Below, piece after piece: positions 48,025 to 58,905 of a DNA stretch of 64,000 bases. The stretch's first letter is position 1, and each line of letters starts with the position of its first letter. Under the pieces are notes generated by a model, which worked only from the letters and a program-made list of their open reading frames with translations, was not told the DNA's origin and did not search any database. The stretch covers positions 4,228,501-4,292,500 of the forward strand of contig CANUEZ040000165.1 in the NCBI GenBank assembly GCA_948099385.1. The letters run 5' to 3'. Origin of the DNA: Fasciola hepatica. Lineage: Eukaryota > Platyhelminthes > Trematoda > Plagiorchiida > Fasciolidae. The position numbers and the translations under genes were made by a program.

Positions 48025-49429
48025 TGACCTCTGCGCAAACCCCTGAGTGAATTTGAGACTCTCGATAGTCCCCGGCTACTTTCGGATTTGTGCAAGCTGA
48101 CTCGACTTGATACGATCCGTCGCAAACTGAACACTAAGCCAAAATGATCCCTAAGACACACAGTGACCCAAGGCTGCGAGAGAGATGGGCAAAAACAAAA
48201 CGTTTACGGGGATAGCACTGGAAATTGAACTTTGGAAGGGAAACAAGTAGTGGGGAAAGACACCAGAAGTGGTTAGGAAAACCTTGCGGGAAGGTTTCGG
48301 TAGCAACTTCCCCTAGATCATCAGAATCACTCGAAGGGATTGACTATTTCGAGCTACCAAGCAAAGGTGCAAAAGGATCAAATATCCAGTTTTACGGAGA
48401 AAAAGCGGACTGAATCTTTCGGAGGTCTCAGGTTGTCAACTTTTACTACAGAGTTTCATTTATTGTTGTCTTCAAGTCTTGAAGTGTTGAAGAAATGTGC
48501 GGGTGCGAGGACAAAGCCCAGATTTGCCCACATCTTTTGATTGTCTCTTTGTCAGGATGTTGCCAATGAATTAGGAAATACTTCATCAAATAATGGAGCA
48601 ATTAGAACAGAAAGAGGGCCTAAGATATAATTCTTGGTAGTATTTTGCATCTGGTATTGCCAGTGGGCGGAAAGTTAGATCACTGAACAGTGGGAGAGTG
48701 GTCAGTTTTTCAGCATCTCGTCTAGCTCGAGTAGCGATAATCGTTTCGTCTTGAAAAGTCGGCCCGACGCCAAACAGCAAGATTCTTGAACCGCACGCCG
48801 CGTATCGCGTGGACAGTGATGGCTACTACCCATCGAGCGCCCAGAACTCCGTCAGTAGCATTTTACAATCGTGTTACTGTCCTTAAAACACACTTAGACT
48901 TCTGAAGCCTGAGTTTCTTCAGATATTCGGAGTGCATCGTTGAGGTAACTAGTGCACCACTGTTCTGGAGGTGTTTACATTTTATACCCTCAAATATCCC
49001 ACGCTATAGGATGCGAGCAAACATTTTATTCGGCCAGCAGCTCGTAGTGTAGACAACGATGGTTCGTTACTTCAATGGCAAAATGTGGTTGGGGGATGCC
49101 AAACCAAACGGATGCGGATGGAACTCAATGCAGTAGGCAAAACCGCTTTGTAGAAACGATAAAGGACGAAATCCGGTGTGTGACCTGTCAAAATCGATTT
49201 CGTGCAGGCCGAACAGGAGTCAGGAAAAGCCATATGCAGTTTGTCGTAGGAATGATGGAATTCTTTGGGTCCACCATAGCCGCAGAAGGCTGATTTTGGG
49301 CAAACTGAAGAAAACGGCACCCCCATAAAATGCACCTGTCAGAAGTACATGGAACAGAAAAGTCACGGTTGGGATGATGATAGTCATCAGCTATCTGGCG
49401 TAGAGGACGCCTAGGGTGGATCCGGGACT
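48025..49429 (+). repeat. Inverted repeat 2, left arm (1,405 bp)
   Basis: Pairs with 53,811-55,215 (coordinates sum to 103,240) without net indel. The only difference I found is 49,370 against 53,870. It starts with TGACCTCTGCGCAAAC and ends with GGATCCGGGACT. It contains small frames only, the longest 87 codons at 49,072-49,335 minus, without motif. It abuts the right arm of inverted repeat 1. Confidence 0.97.
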
Positions 49430-52400
49430 CCGAAGATTATGTTAGGAGAGGTAACAACTATCCTTCGACCCCAGAGTGAAGACGATTCGAGCAAGAGAAA
49501 CTGGGGCCGAAGGGACTTGGCTGACAATGAGGCGGGAGACGAGACTTAAGATGGGTTTGGAAGATCAACGAGAGTCAAATGACGAAGGGTTAGTGAAAGA
49601 CCACCCCAGAAAGATAAAACGGGAGAGGGAGATGACGAATGTGAAATGAAAATGGAGTGGAAATTCGGGGCCCTCGAAGCGGCGACCTGTAGACTAGCCA
49701 CCATTGTAGCCAAGGTACCGGGCTCCAGTGGTATTGCCGCCGGTGGAAGCCGAGATGCGGTAGTTCACGACATTCCGTAACCGTTCATGGAGATCGCGCA
49801 GACGGAGAGGAAGGGCAGCGATGCATCGTGGAGTAAATTTACCACGCAGAGTTGAATTCCATGAACATGTGGTTGTTGGGCGAGCGTTGTCATTGGGTCA
49901 GTGGGAGCCAGCATCAACCTCTGAAGGAGTTTGACCACGCCTGACTTTATTAGTGTCTGCAAATCCTAGCAGCACAGGCCGGTTCTAAGCGGGTGATGGA
50001 GCGCTGAACGCAGTGCCGAAAGGAGCGGCCGACGTCCTACCCGATGATACGGCTTGGGAAAGGAAAAACCGCCGGGCGCTGCGCACACCCCGGAGCACAA
50101 TACAGCCCTGATAAAATTGGCGCAACCCTTTATCCCGAGGATCGAGGGTGCAGGGGGCTGGAAGTGACAGGACGTCGAGGAACGACAGGAGGCTTGCGCA
50201 CAATTAGTGCCGTAGTCCAGTATCCCCACTATGATCGGGGGCCAGAACGAAATACTTGATCGAGGTTGGACGAAGACGCCGTACCTAACCCCACCTCAAA
50301 CAACGTTTGGACTGTTCGGGCACGATTCTCAAGCAATGAACGTCCTCATTGGAAGAGAAGAGCATGGATCAAGAAAGAGTGGGAGGACTCCTATGGCAGA
50401 CACGAATGCCTATAGCATAGGTAATAAATAGACGGAAACGAGGGCTCAAACGGAAGGGGCAAATGTGTTGGCTGTCACTCAAAACGTAACTGAAACGGGA
50501 AGGAATGTGCGCAGGATGCGTCCCGTCTGCAACAAAGTGCAAAAGCAGGATAAGAAAGAAGAGTAGTGACTTTGTTGGCAGAATATCTAGACCACTACGA
50601 ATGGAACCAACTAGCCACTCCCAACCTCAAAGCCATCGAAATGGTGGCAGCGGGGCAGTTCCCATCAATATCATTGTTGAACTTAGGTCGCGGCTCAGGG
50701 TCAGCCGAGGAGGAAGATGACAGAATGCTCTAATACCAAATGGATTTATTCAAAGAGTGTTGAAGGATAGCTACAATAGATGATTCTGCCGAACCGGAAG
50801 TTGATTGAGCATCCCAGACCGCAGTGAAGCAGCCACTTTAGGAAGAGATAATTGGATTCATCCAAGCGGAAACTTTATTCTATTTGCAGAAGAGGCTACC
50901 AGATGAATACACGGCCACGGCGATTGAAAATTTCCTGGTGACAACGGGAGCAAATATTAGGAAAGGGGCTTAAAGAGACTTGGAAGTGATTGACTTTGAA
51001 TGTGTAAGTTCACAGCCAAAAATCACTTTAGAACAACGTAACCAATCAGTACTTGGCTCCAGGCAGTTTGCATGCTGTTTGATGCCGCAGAGCTGTTCGT
51101 TGTTTGTCCGCTTGTTGCATGAGAAATTGGCTTCCGCCAATTGAAAAACACTTTTGACCACTCTACTTTGCGGACGGTCAAACTTCTAGCTTTCGTAGCT
51201 GGTGCCACGTCTGGTGTTTCTCTTAAACGTGAACGTGGCCAACACTGTTTCAACACAAACTGTCCTTCACTCATTCTACTGTTTTTCACCATCTATTTTG
51301 GCATGCTTCGGAAATGTTGGTCTGTTGCCCGTTTCCTGGGCGATTTTTTGGACTTAAATAGTACCTTCTATCCGGAGTACCAAATTGGTGAGCCTTTTGT
51401 CTTTGCTGATTTTTCGCGGATTCTCGAGTACCGTACATCATTTTATCAATTTTCCTGACAGGTTTGGCTTTTTTTCCGACTGTGTCGGTGCATTCCTCAC
51501 TTTTTGAATCATTTCAATTTATAATACCTTCTGCGATGTGTGCGTCCCTCAGCTTTTATACGCTTAGGTAAACGCACTTGCCGTTACGTTCGCACCGTCT
51601 GGGGACAGTAACACGAAGGCTTGGCTCGCACAAGTATAATCGGCTCTAGCACTGCGCAGTGTGGCTACTAAAAGTGGTGAATTTCACTATCCGGTCGTAG
51701 TTCTTCCTCCACACATCGTCGACGAAGTACGAGATGTGTTGTAGCCAAAATAATCCGAAAGCTTCCAAGCACTTAGTGTCCCCTCGGCTGGACATTCAGC
51801 CCAGGCACTACCTAGCAGACTGCTTCGCCTAAGGAGATCTCCTGATACCAGTGGAATGGAGAGTCCGGTTCAGCTACGACCAACCGACATTCTTTGTTGG
51901 TGTCAGCAGAGGTGACGTTTTAAGGCATCTTACCGTACTCCGCTTTGTGCCATAGCCTCAGCCAGTCAGAGAACCGAGGATATCATAACGTAGCTGCGAC
52001 GAGCGCTGGATATTTCATCCTACACACTCAGGACAGCACGGTCAGTCTGTCCGAAACATCGAAGATTATATCATTGCTGGCATTCCTAATTCCACTGCGT
52101 GTTCCGGAAGTGATGGCATTTAGTTAGCGGCAGGCTTCAGACAGGCTTTTCGGGCCATTCTTGCACGTGGGTTCTGCTGTAACTATCAGTGGCGAAAAGT
52201 TTGACGAAGCATCTTCCGTCGATTAGCATTATTAGAAAATCCAATATTCTTTCGTCCAGACTCATCGACTTTATTTTTAATCCCACTGCACATACCAGGG
52301 ATTAGTAGGGATCACGCATAGGCAACTTTCATCATGTTGGCCTTTTGGTTTTTGTCACTCCGGGAACCCGAGTGGTTCGTTTTTACCAGGTGAAAATTAG

Positions 52401-52450
52401 CGTTCAGGTGGAGAACGGGACACAGTAGTTAAGTCTGGACCAGAGCAACC
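49430..52450. other. Spacer of inverted repeat 2, unrecognised part
   Basis: Short frames on both strands (for example 50,044-50,259 plus, 51,141-51,458 plus) without family motifs. It may be old LINE sequence because an RT remnant follows at 52.46 kb. Confidence 0.35.
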
Positions 52451-52459
52451 GTGTCCGTA

Positions 52460-52800
52460 AAAATGCACGCAGATTAAGCTTGAACCTCCCAAAGGCTTTG
52501 CGGGGCTGATACCCGTCGGAAACAAAAAGGTGTGTACAGATCACAAGATATCTTTCGACAGAACTAGATGCTCGGATCGACAAAGGTTGATAAACTTGAA
52601 GCTCCTCTGCTTGCAGAATGACTGGTTAGGGAATAAAGGGCTCTCGTTTAAAAGTGGACTTCAGTGCCAATTGCTGCTCGGGGACTAATCTTGTGGGATT
52701 TGGAGTTCCTGAAAAAGCCTCCCGATTTTTCCAAGTATCCTGGCCAACTTTGTACGCAGAGACGCTGAACTAAGCACTGGATAACCTGAATTGCCGAACA
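52460..52800 (+). pseudogene. Very worn LINE RT fragment
   Basis: LSLNLPKALRG near 52,480-52,512 resembles the YLDFxKAFD palm motif. About 170 bp later, DWLGNKGLSFK and then VGFGVPEKASRFFQ resemble the WLxxRxxxVxV and SGVPQGSVLGPLLF blocks. Spacing is right, but most diagnostic residues are changed and frames shift, so the call is tentative. Confidence 0.35.
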
Positions 52801-53589
52801 GGTAACAACCCGAGTGACGCACTGACGACTGTTGTCACGACAAGGCGGACACCGCGACAAGAAGAAGGATAATAACGGCGATTTGACATATAAGCAAGGA
52901 AAAAGGGCCCGCGAATGTGATGGATATGGCTCTATAGGCTGAGATGGAAGGGGGTTGCCCGTGCTCCATCTGTGAAAGTGTGGGAAGAATGAAAACCCGG
53001 TGAGCCAAAGCCCAGTGAGTGCACAAGCAGATACTTTCTGTTGCATCTACTACGATGTCTAGATCTATGGATCTAGCGCTAACTTAGTCTCACTAGCTAT
53101 TCGCACCATAAGTGCAGATAGCCGTTACCCGCAGCAGAACAAATTCCCATTAAATTGCCGTGTTTGCTGATAATTAACGGTTGAAAGCCAGGCAATAAGC
53201 ATAGAAGTACAGCAAAAAAGGCACAAACAGGTGAGGACCCAAGAAAAATGGGCAGCAAATTTTCGAAAATCGGGATAGGGCAGAGACTGGAAATGATCCA
53301 TTTAGCATGTAGCTGGGTGAAATTGTAGAGCTGTTTATTTGCGCCACAATCAGTAAATCAGGAAACATTTAACTTCCCAGATCAATAAATTGGTTACAAT
53401 CGTGCGAACTAAACTGTAGTTGAAACACCAAAGAAATTACTCTTCTTCGTCATTTGCTTCCTCCTGGTGGAACCCTCATCTAATTACCGATCCATGCATG
53501 TCTCCCTCATTCAACGTTCCACCATCTCCCATCGTATATTAAGATAATTGGCATCAGCTCGATGCCCCTTGATATCCTTTTACTTAATT
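52801..53589. other. No recognisable gene
   Basis: Short frames only; the minus frame at 52,648-53,046 has no motif. Confidence 0.35.
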
Positions 53590-53806
53590 TGCCTTTTTCC
53601 ACATCAGGTCCCACAGCATATACCGTCGACATTTTCTCAGCAATTTAAGACTGGAACATTCAATCTCATTTCTGTCACTTAAAATGACCCATTAACTGAA
53701 CACAGCGCCATACTATGACGACATCCAGTCTGTCCTTACCCAATCCCCTGCTTAGGTTTATTCATAAAACCTTGCAGAATTTATTTTTCTCTATTATAAT
53801 GTTAGT
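53590..53806 (+). repeat. 5' end fragment of R1, cut at the right arm of inverted repeat 2
   Basis: CAGGTCCCACAGCAT through GCAGAATTTATTTTTCTC aligns with 43,034-43,225 of the right-arm R1, with the block GACTGGAACATTCAA well conserved. The CRE octamer is changed (TGACGACA near 53,717). The similarity stops within a few bases of 53,811, where the inverted-repeat-2 arm begins, so the arm junction truncates this R1 copy. Confidence 0.65.
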
Positions 53807-53810
53807 TTGA

Positions 53811-55215
53811 AGTCCCGGATCCACCCTAGGCGTCCTCTACGCCAGATAGCTGATGACTATCATCATCCCCACCGTGACTTTTCTGTTCCATGTACTTCTG
53901 ACAGGTGCATTTTATGGGGGTGCCGTTTTCTTCAGTTTGCCCAAAATCAGCCTTCTGCGGCTATGGTGGACCCAAAGAATTCCATCATTCCTACGACAAA
54001 CTGCATATGGCTTTTCCTGACTCCTGTTCGGCCTGCACGAAATCGATTTTGACAGGTCACACACCGGATTTCGTCCTTTATCGTTTCTACAAAGCGGTTT
54101 TGCCTACTGCATTGAGTTCCATCCGCATCCGTTTGGTTTGGCATCCCCCAACCACATTTTGCCATTGAAGTAACGAACCATCGTTGTCTACACTACGAGC
54201 TGCTGGCCGAATAAAATGTTTGCTCGCATCCTATAGCGTGGGATATTTGAGGGTATAAAATGTAAACACCTCCAGAACAGTGGTGCACTAGTTACCTCAA
54301 CGATGCACTCCGAATATCTGAAGAAACTCAGGCTTCAGAAGTCTAAGTGTGTTTTAAGGACAGTAACACGATTGTAAAATGCTACTGACGGAGTTCTGGG
54401 CGCTCGATGGGTAGTAGCCATCACTGTCCACGCGATACGCGGCGTGCGGTTCAAGAATCTTGCTGTTTGGCGTCGGGCCGACTTTTCAAGACGAAACGAT
54501 TATCGCTACTCGAGCTAGACGAGATGCTGAAAAACTGACCACTCTCCCACTGTTCAGTGATCTAACTTTCCGCCCACTGGCAATACCAGATGCAAAATAC
54601 TACCAAGAATTATATCTTAGGCCCTCTTTCTGTTCTAATTGCTCCATTATTTGATGAAGTATTTCCTAATTCATTGGCAACATCCTGACAAAGAGACAAT
54701 CAAAAGATGTGGGCAAATCTGGGCTTTGTCCTCGCACCCGCACATTTCTTCAACACTTCAAGACTTGAAGACAACAATAAATGAAACTCTGTAGTAAAAG
54801 TTGACAACCTGAGACCTCCGAAAGATTCAGTCCGCTTTTTCTCCGTAAAACTGGATATTTGATCCTTTTGCACCTTTGCTTGGTAGCTCGAAATAGTCAA
54901 TCCCTTCGAGTGATTCTGATGATCTAGGGGAAGTTGCTACCGAAACCTTCCCGCAAGGTTTTCCTAACCACTTCTGGTGTCTTTCCCCACTACTTGTTTC
55001 CCTTCCAAAGTTCAATTTCCAGTGCTATCCCCGTAAACGTTTTGTTTTTGCCCATCTCTCTCGCAGCCTTGGGTCACTGTGTGTCTTAGGGATCATTTTG
55101 GCTTAGTGTTCAGTTTGCGACGGATCGTATCAAGTCGAGTCAGCTTGCACAAATCCGAAAGTAGCCGGGGACTATCGAGAGTCTCAAATTCACTCAGGGG
55201 TTTGCGCAGAGGTCA
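53811..55215 (-). repeat. Inverted repeat 2, right arm (1,405 bp)
   Basis: Mirror of 48,025-49,429. It begins AGTCCCGGATCC and ends GCGCAGAGGTCA. Beyond 55,215 the flanks differ at once. Confidence 0.97.
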
Positions 55216-56581
55216 CCATTAATTACTGCAACATCGGTAATTCCTTCCTGTTTTTCGCATGAACTTGTTCATTTCTCCAGTTTGGCCGAAAAAGAAAGGA
55301 GTGGATGCACTCTTTCTATCACCCAGGTGGGAGATAACCACGACCTGTGCTTTCTAGTACAATTACGTCCACAGCTCATGAGTACAGACATTGAATAACT
55401 AAGGATCTTCGACAAAACACGATTTTCGCTTTATCCTCAATATTTTACTTCAGTGAATAACCCGTCCCAACTAGCATCCAGTATCTTTTGAAATGCCTTA
55501 CATCTTTTACGCTTACCAGTTAGTTGTTCCACTTATTCCACATTGTCATTATTTTATTGCTGAAGGCGTTCATCCGCATATTTGGCCTGGAGTGTGGCTT
55601 CCAAAGTATTACGCTATTGCCCCTCGTTCTATGATTGATGGCTTGTTCAAGCATATCCTAGGCACTCATCCCACATAAAGTTTTAGGACTTCAAACACCT
55701 GAATAATTCTCCCCTAGGTCTTCCCTTTCCATCTGAGGACAATCCTTTACCCAACAGTCTTTGTGCATACGATAATGATATTGGTATACTTTCCGAACAT
55801 AATGGCTGCCCGGCAGAAGTGGTGAGCTAAAGCGGATCTGCGTTATACCGTGAAATTACGCTGCGCGGAAAGCAGGAAGAAGAAACAAGTATACTTATTC
55901 GGCGGAAAAAACAAAGAACAAACTACTAATCATTAAAAAGAGCACCAGGTCGGTGAAGAAAAAAACGATAAACCACAAACGATTGTTCCCAGCGACAAAA
56001 CTACAGCAAGGCGGGCCGGCTTGTCGTCTTGTGTCAGTCGGTCATTCTACCTGTTAACGATTTATCCCAGCCCGAGATCTACCTTATTGACCATCGTTTA
56101 GGACCTCTTGAGTAGTCATGTTGTTCCAGCGATAACGTTCCTCTAATTTGGCGAGACTGAAAATATGGACGTCAGGGCAACCAAAAATTCGCAACCAGCG
56201 GAACACCATTCCGAAAAGATAGTTTAAGAGAACAGCGTGGAAAACTCCGTTGCTCTGACGGTTATATGTCGCAGGGCATGCAGAAAATCAGAGTTTCATC
56301 TGTTGAACGTCGTTCCGCACAAAATGACAGGGCCCAAAAAAATAAAGTACAATGAGGTCCACCTACAATGAGAAAAACGTGTCTGGGCATGCCCTCAGTG
56401 CAAAAAGCTAATGAAAACAGTATCGAAAGACCTCGACGAGACAGAGGTCGCCTAAAATGGGCATAACTAGGCAACCCCCCAGGGGAAATGTTAGCACAGA
56501 GTAAAGATATCAACGCACAAGTCGGTTTCAGGTAACCTGGAGAACACTAGGACGGGGCCGGGACAGCAAGCAGCTGTAAGA
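55216..56581. other. No recognisable gene
   Basis: It includes an unidentified 61-codon frame (55,493-55,678 plus) rich in aromatic residues and His, and otherwise only short frames. Confidence 0.35.
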
Positions 56582-57050
56582 ATGATGATTCGTGACACCG
56601 GAGCGAGACTGGGCCCTAAACAAGCCAGTGAGTTAGAAGAGAACGTGATAAATGTCACAAAGATTGCGGTGGTATTGCAGAAAACTAGTGACACCGCATC
56701 GGAGCTAAACCTGAGCTTTGCAGTTCACGGTGTCCCGGAACCATCCATAAAAGTGGACAAACAAGAGCACAAGAAAATACGATACCCTCTGGTTAAAGGG
56801 CTCCGGGTGGGAAAATATCCTGGTTCGTGGTCATCAAAGGAATCATGAGGTTAAGGCAATGGAACGGAAAGACTGAGTCTAAAGGGAGCAAACAAGGACC
56901 CACGCTTGCCAAGTTTGTCAACCCGCGTCACTAGGACACGTTCTTGACCGCGACCGGACTTATTTGACAACTTTCGAAGACAGAAGTAAACGTAATGCCT
57001 GATGACAAGGCAACCATAGCCGTTCAGGTTGGGTGAGAAAAGCCGGAGCG
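56582..57050 (+). pseudogene. LINE ORF1 (RRM-like) remnant
   Basis: An 88-codon frame has an amphipathic helix-like N-terminus and then LSFAVHGVPEPS at residues ~45-55, the RNP-like strand with a VPEP turn common in ORF1 RRMs of CR1-like LINEs. After a frame change, RLSLKGANKDPRLPSL and VNVMPDD fit the RLGxxxxxPRPL and xIxPDxT blocks that follow in such proteins. Stops interrupt it. Position and strand suit the endonuclease and RT downstream, so 56.6-60.2 kb may be one element. Confidence 0.45.
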
Positions 57051-57578
57051 CCGGCATTTACCACAGCTCTTCCAACATCTCCTAAACGAAAAAGAAGGAG
57101 AAGAACAAAGCGCCAAGGAGCCATCGGCTGGGGTAGAAAAAGTGTTGTCCAGCTCCACCATCGGGGAGTTAGGCTGTGGCAACTCAGACAGACGAAAACT
57201 GGGAGAACTGGCCTCCACTGTGGTTTCAAGTACGGTGATGCGTGAAGCAACCAAAGAAGTAGAAAGGGCATTATTCAACAGTAGCCCCGAAAATCCAACT
57301 TCAATAGAAGCAAAGTGTTTGAATGCTTGGTTTCAGGACCCGCGAACCTGCCGCCTTCCTCTGGCAAACGCAAGGAAAAGTGTCTTTGATGCTCATGGCC
57401 TACAAGAATACTGCATGCGGGCAGCAGATGGTCAGAGTTCAAGGCTGAGACCACAGGAAGAGATGCAACAGCAGTCCCTGAAAAGCATCTGAGACCAGGC
57501 AAAGGCGACAATGGACTGATCTCAAGCTTCCACCCAGTCTTTAGGGTGCGAAGGCTAAACGGTTGAATCGTAGACGGT

Positions 57579-58025
57579 ATGACGGTTCTCACAGCTGAAT
57601 ATTATGACAGTTTTGAGAGCAGTCGGCCCGTCACGCCCAATTTACAGGTGACAGAGTCTGAAGTGGATACGGGCGGACTAAGGACGTCAGTTGCCTGCGC
57701 CTATGGGGGCCCAGGAGCGGCAGCTGATAACGACAGCGATCTGGTTGTGTTCATCACTACGGGTACCAACACTGGAGGGACGCTACTCATTGTGGGTGAT
57801 TCAACGCATCCCAAAATAGACCGAACTCCGAAAACCACTCCAGAGATTACGTCCGGGGAGAGTTTGATCGAAATCATCCACGAAAAGGCTCTTTCACAAC
57901 ACGTAAATGAAGTGACAAGGTGGGGATCTGGTCAGTCAGCGTTAATCTTTGATCTGGTGGTAACAAGGGCCTCGAATGACATAACACCGAGAAATAAGGT
58001 ACTCCATAGCTTAGAGCGATCGTGA
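57579..58025 (+). pseudogene. LINE endonuclease C-terminal part
   Basis: A 148-codon frame holds LLIVGDSTHPKID at residues 69-81 (GDFNxPxIDW block, with the catalytic Asn changed), LSQHVNEVTRW (105-115) and FDLVVTR (124-130, the LDLVxT block). It ends HSLERS at the place where the SDH catalytic motif is expected; the His is lost to a stop. This order is diagnostic of the AP-like endonuclease of CR1-type LINEs. The N-terminal half (catalytic Glu) is not recognisable. Confidence 0.7.
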
Positions 58026-58905
58026 CGTGATCTACTTTGGGATAAAATTCCAGGTTACAAGCGCGCCTGATAAATTTAGAAGAAGCTCCCCAAAAATAGG
58101 CGAAAACGGGTTGGTATGACTGGGCCTCCAGATAGAATAAAAGACGGTGGGCGATAACCACAAAGTATGACATCAATGGGGTTGGATCAAGGGCAAATTG
58201 TTAGAAGAAGTAGAGGCCGCCGCACCACGCAGACAGGTCAAATGAAGCTCGTTACCACTGTGATGGGCAAGCTGAGTGCGGAAGGCCCTGAAACAGAAAC
58301 AAAGAGTATTCAAGACGTACGGAAACACCAACGGCCACTAAGCATCCCAAAAAATCGGAGCAGCGAGGACTAGACCATCTGGGATACGAAACGTATGCAG
58401 GAAGATTGATAAGAAGCGCATCGTGCCGAGCGCAAAAAGCAATCTCAGAGCGTACCAACACTACGTCCAGTTTGGGGCGGCACTGAGGAAAGCCGTAGGC
58501 TGTATGAGGGACTTGCAAAAGGTGCGGGCAAAGAGCAGGCGGGAGAAGGCAGCAAAAATTTGGGAATTCTTCTAACAAGCATGTGAACAAGGTCATGGCG
58601 CTTGAGGGCTGCCTATGACAAAGCAGTGAAGCCTCGGAAATTCCGGGCGAAGACGTCAACGCAAGATAGATATAGAACACCCGAAGGCAACCAGACTTGT
58701 CCAAGGCTCCGGGGCCGAATGACATCCACACAAGAAGACGGAAGCTAGTAGCTCTCAGCTTGGCAGAACCAGTGGCTTGGACTTTCGCATGTCATTAGAA
58801 ATGGGTTTACCACCTCAAAAGTGGTCTTTAACTATCACCATGCCCGCTCATAAATGTGGAAACAGAGACATTTTTACCGAGTAATGACCAACTAATCTGA
58901 TATAA
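58026..58905 (+). other. Worn EN-RT linker of the same LINE
   Basis: Short frames in all phases; no own motif. The distance between the endonuclease and RT blocks is normal for ORF2. Confidence 0.35.

Larger units (their letters stand above)
42462..48028 (-). repeat. Inverted repeat 1, right arm (5,567 bp)
   Basis: Mirror of 35,441-41,007 (coordinates sum to 83,469). It differs by substitutions only, as far as I can check by eye. Its outer end, TCTGTTGAC at 48,020-48,028, overlaps the left end of inverted repeat 2 by the four bases TGAC at 48,025-48,028. It contains the mirrored R1 copy, the mirrored unrecognised 178-codon frame (46,259-46,795 plus) and the mirrored hairpin. Confidence 0.97.

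Noticed and set aside
35441..48028. Reading the palindrome as a DNA transposon with terminal inverted repeats
   Set aside because: The spacer holds no transposase, flanks show no target duplication, and arms of 5.6 kb with an internal retroelement are not a known TIR architecture.
35441..55215. Assembly or library artefact as explanation of both inverted repeats
   Set aside because: Not excluded, but substitution-only differences clustered at arm ends and two different arm lengths fit real DNA better. Only reads can decide.
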